From a virus: DNA of 37,268 nucleotides. Positions 8,651 through 15,691 of the stretch are shown in pieces; position 1 is the stretch's first letter, and the number at the start of each line of letters is the position of its first letter. Below the pieces are notes generated by a model that was not told where the DNA came from, did not search any database, and was given only the letters and a program-made list of their open reading frames with translations. The translations under genes and the position numbers were made by a program. Where the stretch lies: IMG/VR virus record IMGVR_UViG_3300045999_002292, positions 1-37,268 of that record; one strand, given 5' to 3'.

Positions 8651-9401
8651 CTTAATTTATTCTTTAACATTTCTCTATTAAAAATATCCTCTTTTAACTT
8701 ATTCTTATCAATCTTATGTGCTAAGTAGGTATGTATTTCGTAAACATTCATTTGCCCTACTTGGTTAATCTTTGTTATGTCATCGTTTGCTAATTCGGCG
8801 AATGTTGCATACCACCCCCACTTCTCAAAGTAGTCACTAGCGTTTTGACCTTCTTTAGTTCCGCCTCCGTAGATTTCAGGGTATGTATCCGTAATTCTTT
8901 TGCTAAATTGAGAAAAAAAAACAATGCACCGTTAACCAAGTGTAAAGGTAATTGCTTCATTGCCTCCTCCGTTGACTGCGTTCCGTTGTATGGTTCTATT
9001 TGATAGTTACCAAACTTATCCTCGTTTATAATCGGTCTAAACAGTACTGCCATTACTACATGAAGATTCTTAACATCCATTCCCGCAGTAGTTAAGTCTG
9101 CAAATTCAAATCCTGATATGTTATCGAGGTTAGGAATAAAGCCGTATTTCTTACCGTTAAAGTCAAACTTATTTGTAAACTCAATAGTATGATTTAATGA
9201 GTTATCAATAATATCTAAACATTCTTTACGGTCTTTACTTGTCAAAAGGTCGCATGATTTTTCATCTAACTTTGTGAATATTGCTATCTTTTTACTTTGA
9301 AATTCCATTTCGGAATAGTCATGATTCTCTAACAATAGATTATACTTTTGGAACTGCCCCAAAGTAATTTCTCCAATATGTTCTGGCAATATTAGCTTCA
9401 T
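8647..9401 (-). CDS. Tail assembly chaperone, long frameshifted form (gpGT-like)
   Basis: The frame opened at 9401 reaches a run of nine T residues (minus strand; 8913-8921). A -1 shift there joins residue 163 to another 88 codons that end at 8647. The extension reads SQFSKRITDTYPEIYGG, then EKWGWYATFAELANDDITKI, then MNVYEIHTYLAHK, the kind of W-x-W plus helical sequence found in the T domain of G/GT tail chaperones. The extension has no start codon of its own, fills an otherwise empty 140-base gap, and its stop overlaps the next ATG. Predicted product: 251 residues. Known role of the family: coating the tape measure and recruiting tube subunits. Confidence 0.72.
8790..9401 (-). CDS. Tail assembly chaperone, short form (gpG-like)
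   Basis: Zero-frame product of 203 residues, first gene of late operon B. It begins MKLILPEHIGEITLGQFQKY, a common opening of Bacteroidota phage tail chaperones. After Phe163 the zero frame continues with 40 residues of lower complexity (HTLKSTEAELKKVKTLVTTL) and stops at 8790. In gpG/gpGT systems the unshifted product is made in excess and the shifted one is rarer. The start codon lies directly behind late promoter B, so the message should be nearly leaderless. Confidence 0.72.
   Translation of the reverse strand: MKLILPEHIGEITLGQFQKYNLLLENHDYSEMEFQSKKIAIFTKLDEKSCDLLTSKDRKECLDIIDNSLNHTIEFTNKFDFNGKKYGFIPNLDNISGFEFADLTTAGMDVKNLHVVMAVLFRPIINEDKFGNYQIEPYNGTQSTEEAMKQLPLHLVNGALFFFLNLAKELRIHTLKSTEAELKKVKTLVTTLRSGGGMQHSPN
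8913..8921 (-). other. Slippery site for -1 ribosomal frameshifting
   Basis: Nine consecutive T residues on the minus strand, read in frame as TTG TTT TTT TTT CTC. The T-TTT-TTT heptamer permits both tRNAs to re-pair one base upstream. The -1 frame is open for 88 codons beyond the site. No strong downstream hairpin was obvious by eye. Confidence 0.7.
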
Positions 9402-9433
9402 ATAATTAAAACGTTTTAAGTCGATTTTTGTTA
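9402..9433 (-). promoter_or_regulatory. Late promoter B, ECF-sigma type
   Basis: Minus-strand TAACAAAAA (9433-9425), N7, AAAACGTTTTAA, TT, ATATG of the chaperone gene. It lies in the 36-base gap after the terminase gene, so tail genes can be transcribed apart from terminase. Spacing is identical to the copies at 2329-2360 and 35980-36011. Confidence 0.75.
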
Positions 9434-9437
9434 TTTG

Positions 9438-10634
9438 CTATCTTATTTCTATTCCGTAAGTCTTACCCAAATGAAACACAACGTTATAACGTATTGCGTC
9501 AATAGCATGGTTATAGTTATCAATGTATAACCTACTGCCTTTATCTAAGTAAACATAGTTATTTAATTCCTTAGCTATGTTTTGGCTCGTAGGTTCTACT
9601 ACTATTTCGTAATCCTGCATTAAAGACACCCCAAACTCAATAGGTGGTTTGTCGCATCGAGTTATATTATTTCCCATTGAGCGTAACTCATCTATTAACC
9701 TACCCTCAGCATTATCCCCTATAATTAATTTACGCTCTGCAAATTCTTTATTAAGTGAGTATATTTCTGAGGTTGTTAACTTAGTTTTATAGAAACATTC
9801 TTTAACGTAGATTTTCTTTTTGGTTTTATCTATTGCAACTTCTGTTAAGGTTGTAGGGTCTATGCTATAACCGTAATCCTGACCGAATGAAGTTTGTAAG
9901 TTATCGGGGTTGAACGCTCCGAAACTCCAATTCGTAAACACAACTCCTTCGGCTTTGTCTAACCAACCACCAAGTATAACATGATTGTATTTATTATAAT
10001 TGTTTTCTTTTATTTGTTCAATTTGATTTAAGAAACTTTCTGAAAGGTTTTCGATGTTATCTAAGTAGGTAGTATGAATGTAGGTAGTATCATTCTTTGT
10101 AATATTACTTCCCGCTTGAACTCCTTTTGATTCAAAGAAACGATTGTAAATAAAATGTTCCTTTGTCGCTGGGTTTAAAATAAGTATAACTCTGTTCTGA
10201 ATATCTTTAGTCCTAATTGAAAAGTCTATCTTATCGAATGTATCTTCATCATTTAGTTCCTCCGCTTCATCTAGTACCCATGTAGTAACACCCGCTAAAG
10301 ATTTAAGGTTTGCCGTTTGCGTTCCTGAGCTTGTTTTAATTCCTTTGAATAAAATCTTTGAGCCTGTCTTAATGTTTATGATTTCATCTTTAGTAATATA
10401 GAAGTCGCTTTGTAGATTTGCGGTTTCAATCTTATCTATAAACTCAGGAATAATTGAAACGTGAGCGGAGGTAAGTGTGTATCTAGTGAATAGAATAACA
10501 TGATTACTTTCATAGGTAAGCAAAAGTAAAAAGAGGTTAATGGAATATGATTTCCCACTACCTCTACCACCTGAAACAATAAAGTATCTACTATCGCTTC
10601 CGAGTGCGTTATATTTACTCTTTATCGTTATCAA
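9438..10634 (-). CDS. terL: Terminase large subunit
   Basis: This 398-residue ATPase/nuclease drives DNA packaging. Walker A is at residues 22-29 (GGRGSGKS) and Walker B with the catalytic Glu is VLDEAEE near 133. The nuclease domain shows the acidic positions expected of an RNase H fold: GQDYGYSIDP, IIGDNAEG and NHAIDAIRY. The layout fits the PBSX/Terminase_3 group. It overlaps the small-subunit gene by 20 bases. This group is often linked to headful or cos packaging, which cannot be told apart here; headful packaging would agree with circular permutation. Confidence 0.93.
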   Translation of the reverse strand: MITIKSKYNALGSDSRYFIVSGGRGSGKSYSINLFLLLLTYESNHVILFTRYTLTSAHVSIIPEFIDKIETANLQSDFYITKDEIINIKTGSKILFKGIKTSSGTQTANLKSLAGVTTWVLDEAEELNDEDTFDKIDFSIRTKDIQNRVILILNPATKEHFIYNRFFESKGVQAGSNITKNDTTYIHTTYLDNIENLSESFLNQIEQIKENNYNKYNHVILGGWLDKAEGVVFTNWSFGAFNPDNLQTSFGQDYGYSIDPTTLTEVAIDKTKKKIYVKECFYKTKLTTSEIYSLNKEFAERKLIIGDNAEGRLIDELRSMGNNITRCDKPPIEFGVSLMQDYEIVVEPTSQNIAKELNNYVYLDKGSRLYIDNYNHAIDAIRYNVVFHLGKTYGIEIR

Positions 10635-10899
10635 ACTTAAACAATTCTTTTATACTAAAGTTATTAATATTGTGTGTTGTTTCAACTGTTTCTTTTGGTT
10701 TGCCGAATAGGTGCTCACTAATAAACAACTGTCCTCTTTGTGATTCCATTAATGTATGTACAAGTTTGGTCTTTGCCTCCTCCTCCGTTTCAACCGAATA
10801 AAAAGTCTTTAAAGCGTTTGCGAATAAAGTATTAACTTTCTCCTCGTCCGCTTTTGTTTTTCTGCCATTTCCTGCTATTGCTCCTCCTTTACCTGCCAT
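10615..10899 (-). CDS. terS: Terminase small subunit, probable
   Basis: A 94-residue protein with a Gly/Lys-rich start (MAGKGGAIAGNGRKTKADEE), a central helix pair and an acidic C terminus. Its gene overlaps the start of terL, the usual tandem order, and it is the right size for a small TerS. Its role would be recognition of the packaging start site. No clear HTH is visible, so the assignment relies mainly on position. Confidence 0.65.
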   Translation of the reverse strand: MAGKGGAIAGNGRKTKADEEKVNTLFANALKTFYSVETEEEAKTKLVHTLMESQRGQLFISEHLFGKPKETVETTHNINNFSIKELFKFDNDKE

Positions 10900-10922
10900 C
10901 GTTAAAAGTATTGTTTAAACAA

Positions 10923-11174
10923 TTACTCACAAATATATCTAACTCTATTATAATTACTTCCGTATTCTTCAATATAACCTTGAGTAGTAGTTCCGCATTG
11001 TTGACCGAGTGCAAAAGAAAACTCATATCTTTCAGGAACTAATAAACCAATTGGAGGAAAGTAAACATAGTGTTCTTTAATGCAATTACAGTTTTCTCTT
11101 TGTTCCTCCTCTGCTGAGCAACCAATTAACAAAAAGGCTACTGCTACTAATAATAATACTTTAATTGTTTTCAT
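10923..11174 (-). CDS. Small secreted lipoprotein
   Basis: The N terminus is a signal peptide with a lipobox: MKTIKVLLLVAVAFLLIGC, cleavage before Cys19, followed by SAEEEQRENCNC. The mature part is only 64 residues with five further Cys residues and many Tyr residues. Acidic residues right after the lipidated Cys resemble the lipoprotein export signal that sends Bacteroidota lipoproteins to the surface. Possible roles are superinfection exclusion or an outer-membrane spanin; neither can be shown. It is encoded next to terminase and overlaps the 51-residue gene upstream by 14 bases. Confidence 0.7.
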   Translation of the reverse strand: MKTIKVLLLVAVAFLLIGCSAEEEQRENCNCIKEHYVYFPPIGLLVPERYEFSFALGQQCGTTTQGYIEEYGSNYNRVRYICE

Positions 11175-11316
11175 TCTTAAATTTATTTAATAGTTGTTTT
11201 GTCGTTTGTATTCCATCTTCATCGCTTTCGCTAATCCAATAGTGTTTGTTTTTTATTACATTACATAATCTATAATGATTTTCAGCTAACCATTCTGCAA
11301 ACCTAATTGCTTTCAT
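11161..11316 (-). CDS. Small hypothetical protein (51 aa)
   Basis: The ATG is at 11314-11316 and the frame ends at 11161, overlapping both neighbours by 14 bases. The protein starts MKAIRFAEWLAENHYRL and contains HYWISESDEDG near residue 26. Similar 50-60 residue proteins with an opening R-F-A-E-W-L are, to my knowledge, frequent in Bacteroidota phages but have no function. The continuous overlaps support the frame. Confidence 0.6.
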   Translation of the reverse strand: MKAIRFAEWLAENHYRLCNVIKNKHYWISESDEDGIQTTKQLLNKFKNENN

Positions 11317-11704
11317 ATGTTTCAAATACTTTATCAATCATTTCAATCATCTTAATCATTTCTTTCGTTGAACTTCCGCATGAAGGACATTCAGGCTTCC
11401 AATAAGGCTTACTAAATACCTCTGAATATAGTTTGCAAATGTATAGCACTTGCTCCCATTGTAGCTTTAAAGTTCTTGTTTCTCTAAACGCTTTCCATTC
11501 ATTATATTCTTGCTCATTCAAACATCGTGCCGTATATCTTTTGGGTAAGATGTTATCAAACTTTTCTTTTCGCTTATTACATCCGCAGTCTTTACCGTTA
11601 GCGAATATCTCAACTACTTTTGCAATTCCTGTGGATTCTAAAACGTTTTTAATATCGCTTCCTAAACCTCCATGTTCAATTGTTACTTTCTTTTTTCTTG
11701 GCAT
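11303..11704 (-). CDS. Cys-rich hypothetical protein, possible zinc ribbon
   Basis: The 133-residue protein has a basic start (MPRKKK), a CGC pair near residue 39 and a CPSC pair near residue 107, consistent with one metal site formed across the chain. It overlaps the sigma factor gene by 22 bases and lies upstream of terminase. It may bind DNA or RNA; the combination with the neighbouring sigma factor suggests, but does not show, a transcription role. No family is recognised. Confidence 0.55.
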   Translation of the reverse strand: MPRKKKVTIEHGGLGSDIKNVLESTGIAKVVEIFANGKDCGCNKRKEKFDNILPKRYTARCLNEQEYNEWKAFRETRTLKLQWEQVLYICKLYSEVFSKPYWKPECPSCGSSTKEMIKMIEMIDKVFETYESN

Positions 11705-12129
11705 TTGTCTTTTATTTTTTCTTTTGCAAACTTTACTTTTCTATAAACGAACCCATAGTTAATGTTAAACTCTTTCTCGATATCTCTTAAAGACATTTCG
11801 TTTGCTAATAGTATTAATTCACGTTCACTAAAAGTTAGTTCGTTATAAGCATCTAAAATGATTTTATCTATATCATCAACTTCAAACTCATTAACATCCG
11901 CTTCTAAGTTATAAAAATCATCTAAATGTAAAGTTCCTTTTTTACGTTTTAAATCTAAAAAAATGTTTCTTATTACTATAATAACGAAAAAATCGTTAAT
12001 TTGTTTTTTACAGTCATAAAGTTTAAGATACATTTCGTTTACAAGGTCGTCAGCAAGGTATCTATCTTTGCAGATATTAAAGGCTATCTTTCTCCAATAG
12101 GTGTCTTTCTTTGCTAACTCTTCTAACAT
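11683..12129 (-). CDS. ECF-like RNA polymerase sigma factor
   Basis: The 148-residue protein has just the two domains of ECF sigma factors. Region 2 spans about 8-64: WRKIAFNICKDRYLADDLVN, then EMYLKLYD and FVIIVIRNIFLDLKRKK. Region 4 spans about 92-142: LTFSERELILLANEMSLRDI, then a helix-turn-helix FNINYGFVYRKVKFAKEKIK. An acidic linker joins them. The family recognises promoters of the type AAC-N16-CGT, and three such elements head the late operons at 2329, 9402 and 35980. I infer that this factor redirects host polymerase to late genes. The gene overlaps its neighbours, so it is part of an operon expressed before the late genes. Confidence 0.82.
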   Translation of the reverse strand: MLEELAKKDTYWRKIAFNICKDRYLADDLVNEMYLKLYDCKKQINDFFVIIVIRNIFLDLKRKKGTLHLDDFYNLEADVNEFEVDDIDKIILDAYNELTFSERELILLANEMSLRDIEKEFNINYGFVYRKVKFAKEKIKDKCQEKRK

Positions 12130-12365
12130 TACTGCATCGATGTATTAAGAAGTTTAAAATAGTTTTCCAATTCAATCAGAACCAACTCATCGTATTCAAA
12201 AAAGTATTCGTTACCGTTTATGATTAGTACTAACTCGTCATTTTCAATACTGTAACCATCTACTCTATCCATTCGTATTGATGTTTGATTAGTCTTACAC
12301 CCGAGTAATTGAGTTATTTCATCATCTTCATCTAGTACGATATTTCTAGTTAGTTTGAGTATCAT
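12129..12365 (-). CDS. Hypothetical acidic protein (78 aa)
   Basis: This acidic protein (VLDEDDEITQLLG; NDELVLIINGNEYFFEYDEL) lies directly upstream of the sigma factor gene and shares one base with it (TAATG). It probably forms strands and a C-terminal helix. Given the coupling, a partner or anti-sigma role is possible but unsupported by sequence. A TATCTTTG at 12370-12377 just upstream resembles a -7 box without a good -33 box. Confidence 0.55.
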   Translation of the reverse strand: MILKLTRNIVLDEDDEITQLLGCKTNQTSIRMDRVDGYSIENDELVLIINGNEYFFEYDELVLIELENYFKLLNTSMQ

Positions 12366-12378
12366 AAAAGCAAAGATA

Positions 12379-12930
12379 TTAAATTTCTTCTTTACTTATA
12401 TTATTTTTTTTCATTATTTCTCGGATTTGTTCAATAGCGGGGTTTATTTTGCGGATGTGAGACCAATAACCCAAATTAGAAATATCCGATTCTGATTCTT
12501 TCTCGCAAACCGCATACCCTATTTTACAAAAACCAATAAAATAGGCTTTTACCCAACTTCTACAATCATTATTTGACACCTCCACCAACTCACCGCTTTC
12601 AAAAGTTTCTTCTTCTTTTGTTTCAAACACATTTCTTTTTGATGTAAAAACATTACTACTACCGCTAGTTTGATGTGTAGTATAATTTTCTTCTTGTTCT
12701 ATTTCGGTTATTTTGATTGTGGGGAGGGTTGTTTCATATTCATAATCCCACTTGTCATAACCATTCGTTTTAAAATAAAAAGCCACTCCTCCTACTGGAA
12801 TATAATTATCCTCAGGGAAAGCCTCTTTTAAAATCTCTCTCAAAAGTTCAATATCTTTTACCTCTTTGCGGTTCATGTGAACTGCCAACTCTCCTTTTTT
12901 TACCAATTCAATTACTTTACTTTTTTTCAT
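12379..12930 (-). CDS. Hypothetical protein (183 aa)
   Basis: The ends are basic and helical (MKKSKVIELVKKGELAVHMN; IEQIREIMKKNNISKEEI). The middle (90-120) is Ser/Glu-rich and probably disordered, and residues 115-160 look like a beta-rich SH3-like region (SGELVEVSNNDCRSWVKAYF). Proteins with this C-terminal segment occur in many Bacteroidota prophages without known function. Its start overlaps the upstream 43-residue gene (ATGA). Confidence 0.55.
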   Translation of the reverse strand: MKKSKVIELVKKGELAVHMNRKEVKDIELLREILKEAFPEDNYIPVGGVAFYFKTNGYDKWDYEYETTLPTIKITEIEQEENYTTHQTSGSSNVFTSKRNVFETKEEETFESGELVEVSNNDCRSWVKAYFIGFCKIGYAVCEKESESDISNLGYWSHIRKINPAIEQIREIMKKNNISKEEI

Positions 12931-13058
12931 AATGTTTTGTTTAAATCGTTTTTAAGACTTTTGTAAAACTCGTAAACTACCGCAACTCCGATAAGTGCGA
13001 AGATAAGAACTGAAAATATCAATCCTCCGAGTATAATGTATAATATTAGTTCTAGCAT
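12927..13058 (-). CDS. Single-span membrane peptide (43 aa)
   Basis: The ATG is at 13056-13058 and the frame ends at 12927 in an ATGA overlap with the next gene. Residues 3-27 are a continuous hydrophobic helix (LILYIILGGLIFSVLIFALI), followed by a charged tail (YEFYKSLKNDLNK). Length and topology fit a small holin-like or signalling membrane peptide. It is the first phage-style gene downstream of cassette island I. Confidence 0.5.
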   Translation of the reverse strand: MLELILYIILGGLIFSVLIFALIGVAVVYEFYKSLKNDLNKTL

Positions 13059-13078
13059 AAGTGTTTAATTATTAAGTG

Positions 13079-13093
13079 TTTGCATAAGTTAGT
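13079..13093. repeat. 15-bp repeat at the downstream border of cassette island I
   Basis: TTTGCATAAGTTAGT recurs exactly at 21227-21241, which is the downstream border of cassette island II. At 21227 it contains the start codon of the 21006-21233 gene; here the ATG leads to a stop after five codons. It may mark where cassettes were inserted. Confidence 0.6.
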
Positions 13094-13118
13094 TGCGTTA
13101 ATATATTGTTATGCCCAA

Positions 13119-13466
13119 TTATAAAAGACCCTGCTCGACAGCTTTCTGCTTTGCAATTTCAATTTCTTTGGACAAACTATTGTGTATTTCCATTTTATGA
13201 CATTGACCCCAATCGCTATACATTTTGAATATAGTCCAATCATCTTTGGTTTCAATTTCAACCTTTGCTTTGGTTGGGCTTTTCTTTCTGTATTCGGCAT
13301 TTGAAATTGGTATCACAGTAAAGAATGTGCCTTGTAAAGTTTCTTCAGTAAAAAGCCCAACTAAATGGCAGTCAAATTCTCGTATTCCAAAGAATTTGCG
13401 ACCCTCAAAAATAACTGGGCATAACATCGGTTTGGCAAAATTGCCGTTTTCGTTTTCAATTGACAT
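13119..13466 (-). CDS. Cassette gene: hypothetical protein (115 aa)
   Basis: Begins MSIENENGNFAKPMLCPVIF and contains GRKFFGIREFDCHLVGLF and DDWTIFKMYSDWGQCHKMEI; mixed alpha/beta, no signal peptide. Last gene of island I, preceded by the repeat-bearing gap 13467-13566. A 63-codon frame in the same DNA (13109-13300) is a shadow. The 25-nt sequence just upstream (13485-13509) is repeated with two mismatches upstream of the methyltransferase gene. Function is unknown; it may be cargo used against host defences. Confidence 0.6.
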   Translation of the reverse strand: MSIENENGNFAKPMLCPVIFEGRKFFGIREFDCHLVGLFTEETLQGTFFTVIPISNAEYRKKSPTKAKVEIETKDDWTIFKMYSDWGQCHKMEIHNSLSKEIEIAKQKAVEQGLL

Positions 13467-13484
13467 TTTATCTAAATTTTAAAG

Positions 13485-13540
13485 TTTGTACTACTAATGA
13501 AGTTTTGTGTTCGGCAACTTCGCCAAGCCGAGAACCGTTA
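13485..13540 (-). repeat. Cassette-border element (attC-like half plus 25-nt leader repeat)
   Basis: On the minus strand TAACGG (at 13540) starts a GC-richer stretch with the stem CGGC-CTT-GGCG-AAG-TTGCCG. GTTCGGCAACTTCGCCAA (plus strand, 13509-13526) is found again exactly at 23315-23332. Bases 13485-13509 match 14262-14286 at 23 of 25 positions. The opposite GTTA arm is not evident, so this may be a truncated site. Confidence 0.55.
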
Positions 13541-13566
13541 CAGGTAATAGGGGTGTAGTGCTTCGA

Positions 13567-14238
13567 TTAAACATTTTCGTCAGAAAAAGAATTTAAAAAA
13601 CCTCCCCACTGTTCTGAAATAGCATCCGCAATCCCTTGAAATGTTTTGCTTCTTAAAGTTCTTAAATGTTCGGGTGATTTTGCTTGTTGTAAGCAATCAT
13701 AAATCCAAGTAGCTTGTCGTTTTGTTTTACCAGTCTTTTTATCCACCCACTCCTTAAACTCACCTTTTTCAACCACGTTTGTATGTTTTAATTTTGGTAA
13801 GTTTTTCAACCATAAACAAGTGCTTTTACTTGCTTTTTCTCCAAAATGATATGGATGCACAATTTGGTCAGGCTTTCTAATTTGGCTACTAATTACGCTT
13901 ATAGGGTTTTCAATTGCAATATGTTTTATTGGTGCATCCATTAATCTCCTTACAAAATCCAAAGCATCATTTTGGTTCTTCATCCGAACTTCATTTATAC
14001 TTCCATCTTTATTGTACATCGCCCAAGCACCTGCAACCGACAAATATGTACAAGGTGGGTGTGCAATCATCATATCCCATCCTTTATCAATCACTTCAAA
14101 TACATCTTGTTGGTAGTGCCATTCGGGATGCCCACCGCTACAAGGAAGCAAATCACAACTAAATGCTTCGTGTCCTAATTTTCTAAATGCTTTTGTTATT
14201 GCTTGACTTTCTTCACAAGCTACTAATATTCTTGCCAT
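13567..14238 (-). CDS. Cassette gene: C5 cytosine methyltransferase-like protein
   Basis: The 223-residue protein starts MARILVACEESQAITKAFRK (SAM-binding motif I-like position), has AHPPCTYLSVAGAW with the PPC catalytic motif at 61-63, and IENP at 109-112, the equivalent of the ENV motif. It is shorter than typical C5 methyltransferases (300 or more residues) and lacks a clear target recognition domain, like the short phage proteins of this group. If active it would methylate phage DNA and mask it from host restriction; a degenerate enzyme cannot be excluded. It lies in cassette island I between repeat elements, with no overlap to neighbours. Confidence 0.72.
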   Translation of the reverse strand: MARILVACEESQAITKAFRKLGHEAFSCDLLPCSGGHPEWHYQQDVFEVIDKGWDMMIAHPPCTYLSVAGAWAMYNKDGSINEVRMKNQNDALDFVRRLMDAPIKHIAIENPISVISSQIRKPDQIVHPYHFGEKASKSTCLWLKNLPKLKHTNVVEKGEFKEWVDKKTGKTKRQATWIYDCLQQAKSPEHLRTLRSKTFQGIADAISEQWGGFLNSFSDENV

Positions 14239-14305
14239 CGCTTTTTTTAAATTCTTTTTAATTTGTACTTCTAATTAAGTTTTGTGGTAGAAATCCCTAC
14301 TACCT

Positions 14306-14354
14306 GTAACACATGCTATACGCCATTAAAACGAGCGTATAGCACCATACGTTA
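14306..14354 (-). repeat. attC-like inverted repeat
   Basis: The minus strand reads TAACGTATGGTGCTATACGC, an 11-nt loop, then GCGTATAGCATGTGTTAC. The nine-base arms GCTATACGC/GCGTATAGC are perfect. TAAC and GTTA pair at the ends, and the TAACGT arm carries two extra bases. This is the layout of an integron attC site, although the outer boxes do not match RYYYAAC/GTTRRRY exactly. The stop codon of the 14352 gene lies in the TAACGT arm. Confidence 0.6.
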
Positions 14355-14540
14355 ACTACTCACTACTTTTTCAATTATCAACCAATAAATTGGTTTGTTT
14401 TCTATTAGTCTTGAAATCTCTCTACCCTCGTAGATTATTGATTCTACTTCAAACTCAGGTTTTTCGTTAGTGTCGCTATCGTATTGACCGCACCATTTGC
14501 CTGATACTTTGAACTCTTTACCGTATAAATTTACTGTCAT
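14352..14540 (-). CDS. Hypothetical protein (62 aa) behind a pseudoknot leader
   Basis: The small beta-type protein begins MTVNLYGKEFKVSGKWCGQY and ends YWLIIEKVVSS. It is the first gene after the structured leader at 14552-14610, with 11 nt between the leader hairpin and the ATG. Its stop codon is part of the attC-like repeat at 14306-14354. It may therefore be the original phage gene next to which cassettes entered, or a cassette itself. No family is recognised. Confidence 0.55.
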   Translation of the reverse strand: MTVNLYGKEFKVSGKWCGQYDSDTNEKPEFEVESIIYEGREISRLIENKPIYWLIIEKVVSS

Positions 14541-14551
14541 AATAAATAAAA

Positions 14552-14610
14552 ATCCCCATCAATGACCGCCAAGTGCAAAGATAGGGATGTTATGTTTCTA
14601 ATCTTGGCGG
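14552..14610 (-). ncRNA. Pseudoknot leader RNA E2
   Basis: Minus-strand order: A1 CCGCCAAG (14610-14603), B1 ATCCCTATC (14588-14580), A2 CTTGGCGG (14573-14566), B2 GATGGGGAT (14560-14552), then TTTTTATTT and the ATG at 14540. A1 pairs with A2 over 8 bp, B1 with B2 over 9 bp including one G-T; they interleave as an H-type pseudoknot. The B hairpin plus T tract looks like an intrinsic terminator. Same architecture at 18217-18287 and 20112-20184. Confidence 0.7.
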
Positions 14611-14620
14611 ATTTGTTTAG

Positions 14621-14628
14621 CAAATATA
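14621..14628 (-). promoter_or_regulatory. Candidate -7 box for the E2 leader
   Basis: Minus-strand TATATTTG matches TAnnTTTG and lies 10 bases upstream of stem A1. No TTG sits at the usual 19-21 nt; the nearest is 11 nt away. A second TATCTTTG (14583-14576) overlaps the leader stems. Bases 14629-14700 are AT-rich and hold nothing else recognisable. Confidence 0.45.
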
Positions 14629-14700
14629 AAAATAAATTTCAATAAAAAAACTATTTCGGGTATATTTTTTATGTTAATAGTGTTAATTATACCATAAAGG

Positions 14701-14859
14701 TTATATTTGATAAGCAAGGTAGTTGTATAGTTTGTTTCTTTTAAACTCTCTCCACTCTTTCAAAGTTATAATATTTTCAAATTGTTGACCCGTTGCTTTA
14801 TGGGTTGCAACTACTTTAACTTTTGTATCTAAAGGTAAAAGAAATTCTTTTGATTTCAT
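14701..14859 (-). CDS. Small hypothetical protein (52 aa)
   Basis: The ATG at 14857-14859 overlaps the upstream stop (ATGA). The protein begins MKSKEFLLPLDTKVKVVATH and contains ITLKEWREFKRNKLYNYLAY, a basic helical end. Its first four residues repeat those of the upstream gene (MKSKE), which hints at a local duplication of the start region. It is the last gene of the recombination operon before leader E2. No function can be assigned. Confidence 0.55.
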   Translation of the reverse strand: MKSKEFLLPLDTKVKVVATHKATGQQFENIITLKEWREFKRNKLYNYLAYQI

Positions 14860-15089
14860 AAAAATCCCCTTTTGTAAGTTATATAATTTTGAAAACTACA
14901 TGGATAAAAACCAATAAATTTAGTGTTTTGATTATAGTCATACGGTTTTCTTTTTAGTGCTATACTAGAAACTTTACAATTTATAGCCCAAATATTATTA
15001 TCATAATCTCTAACAATAATATATTTATTTTCATCACAAGCCTTTTTTAATTGACTTACTGTTATTCTAAAATTTTCTTTTGATTTCAT
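14856..15089 (-). CDS. Hypothetical protein (77 aa)
   Basis: Begins MKSKENFRITVSQLKKACDE, a helix followed by strands (NKYIIVRDYDNNIWAINC). Overlaps both neighbours by 4 bases, so it is translated as part of the NinB-like operon. Small size and position suggest an accessory protein of early metabolism. No family is recognised. Confidence 0.55.
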   Translation of the reverse strand: MKSKENFRITVSQLKKACDENKYIIVRDYDNNIWAINCKVSSIALKRKPYDYNQNTKFIGFYPCSFQNYITYKRGFL

Positions 15090-15523
15090 AATAAAGTTAT
15101 TTCTTCGTTAGGATTAGGTATCTGAACATTAAAATATTCAACCGCAAATTTTTGAATGTCTAAAATGTATTCCGCAAATTGTGTAGTTGTTAATTCGGTT
15201 GTCGATTTTATACGCTCGATATATTCTCCGCTTTCTTCATTTATTAAAATAGATTCTTTTAAAAATCTAAGTTTTAACATATCATGTACACTTTCGTTTG
15301 TCATTAAATATCCTGCATCTTTTAAACATTGTTGCATGATGGGTACACAAACTGCGTGATAAAAACTATTTTGCGGGTTGCTACGGCGTTTTTTTGCTTT
15401 TTGTATAGTAAGTATTACTTCTTGACCTTCAAACGTTTCTAAAGCGTTTAAAATAAGATTTCGGTTTCTATTTAATTTACCATCCGTTACCTTACTTCTA
15501 ATTTCAAATTTATCTAAACTCAT
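15086..15523 (-). CDS. NinB-like recombination protein
   Basis: The 145-residue product is counted from the ATG at 15521-15523 (MSLDKFEIRSK), two bases after the upstream stop; an ATG seven codons earlier would overlap that gene. The central segment KAKKRRSNPQNSFYHAVCVP, and then VHDMLKLRFLKESI, matches the lambda NinB/Orf family, which binds ssDNA-SSB complexes and helps load recombinases. The NinG-like gene is two genes upstream, as in lambda's nin region. The protein is cytoplasmic and no unusual feature is visible. Confidence 0.7.
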   Translation of the reverse strand: MSLDKFEIRSKVTDGKLNRNRNLILNALETFEGQEVILTIQKAKKRRSNPQNSFYHAVCVPIMQQCLKDAGYLMTNESVHDMLKLRFLKESILINEESGEYIERIKSTTELTTTQFAEYILDIQKFAVEYFNVQIPNPNEEITLL

Positions 15524-15524
15524 T

Positions 15525-15674
15525 TTAAGAATGTTTTTTAGCACTAATTATTTCCTTAACGTCTTTGTTGTTTTCTGAAAATCTTTTTTGTGCGATTGCC
15601 CAAGTAGATGCTTCTATCCATTCTTGTTTTTTTTCATTTTTTAAATTAATGTATTTATATAAATAAGTTCCCAT
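15525..15674 (-). CDS. Small hypothetical protein (49 aa)
   Basis: ATG at 15672-15674, stop at 15525. Begins MGTYLYKYINLKNEKKQEWI and is basic and helical. It fills the space between the NinG-like and NinB-like genes and its stop is 1 base from the next start. No family is recognised. Confidence 0.5.
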   Translation of the reverse strand: MGTYLYKYINLKNEKKQEWIEASTWAIAQKRFSENNKDVKEIISAKKHS

Positions 15675-15691
15675 AATTTTTAATTTAAAAT

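Noticed and set aside
13109-13300. Minus-strand frame of 63 codons
   Set aside because: Overlaps the 13119-13466 gene in another frame and has low-complexity Lys/Arg composition.
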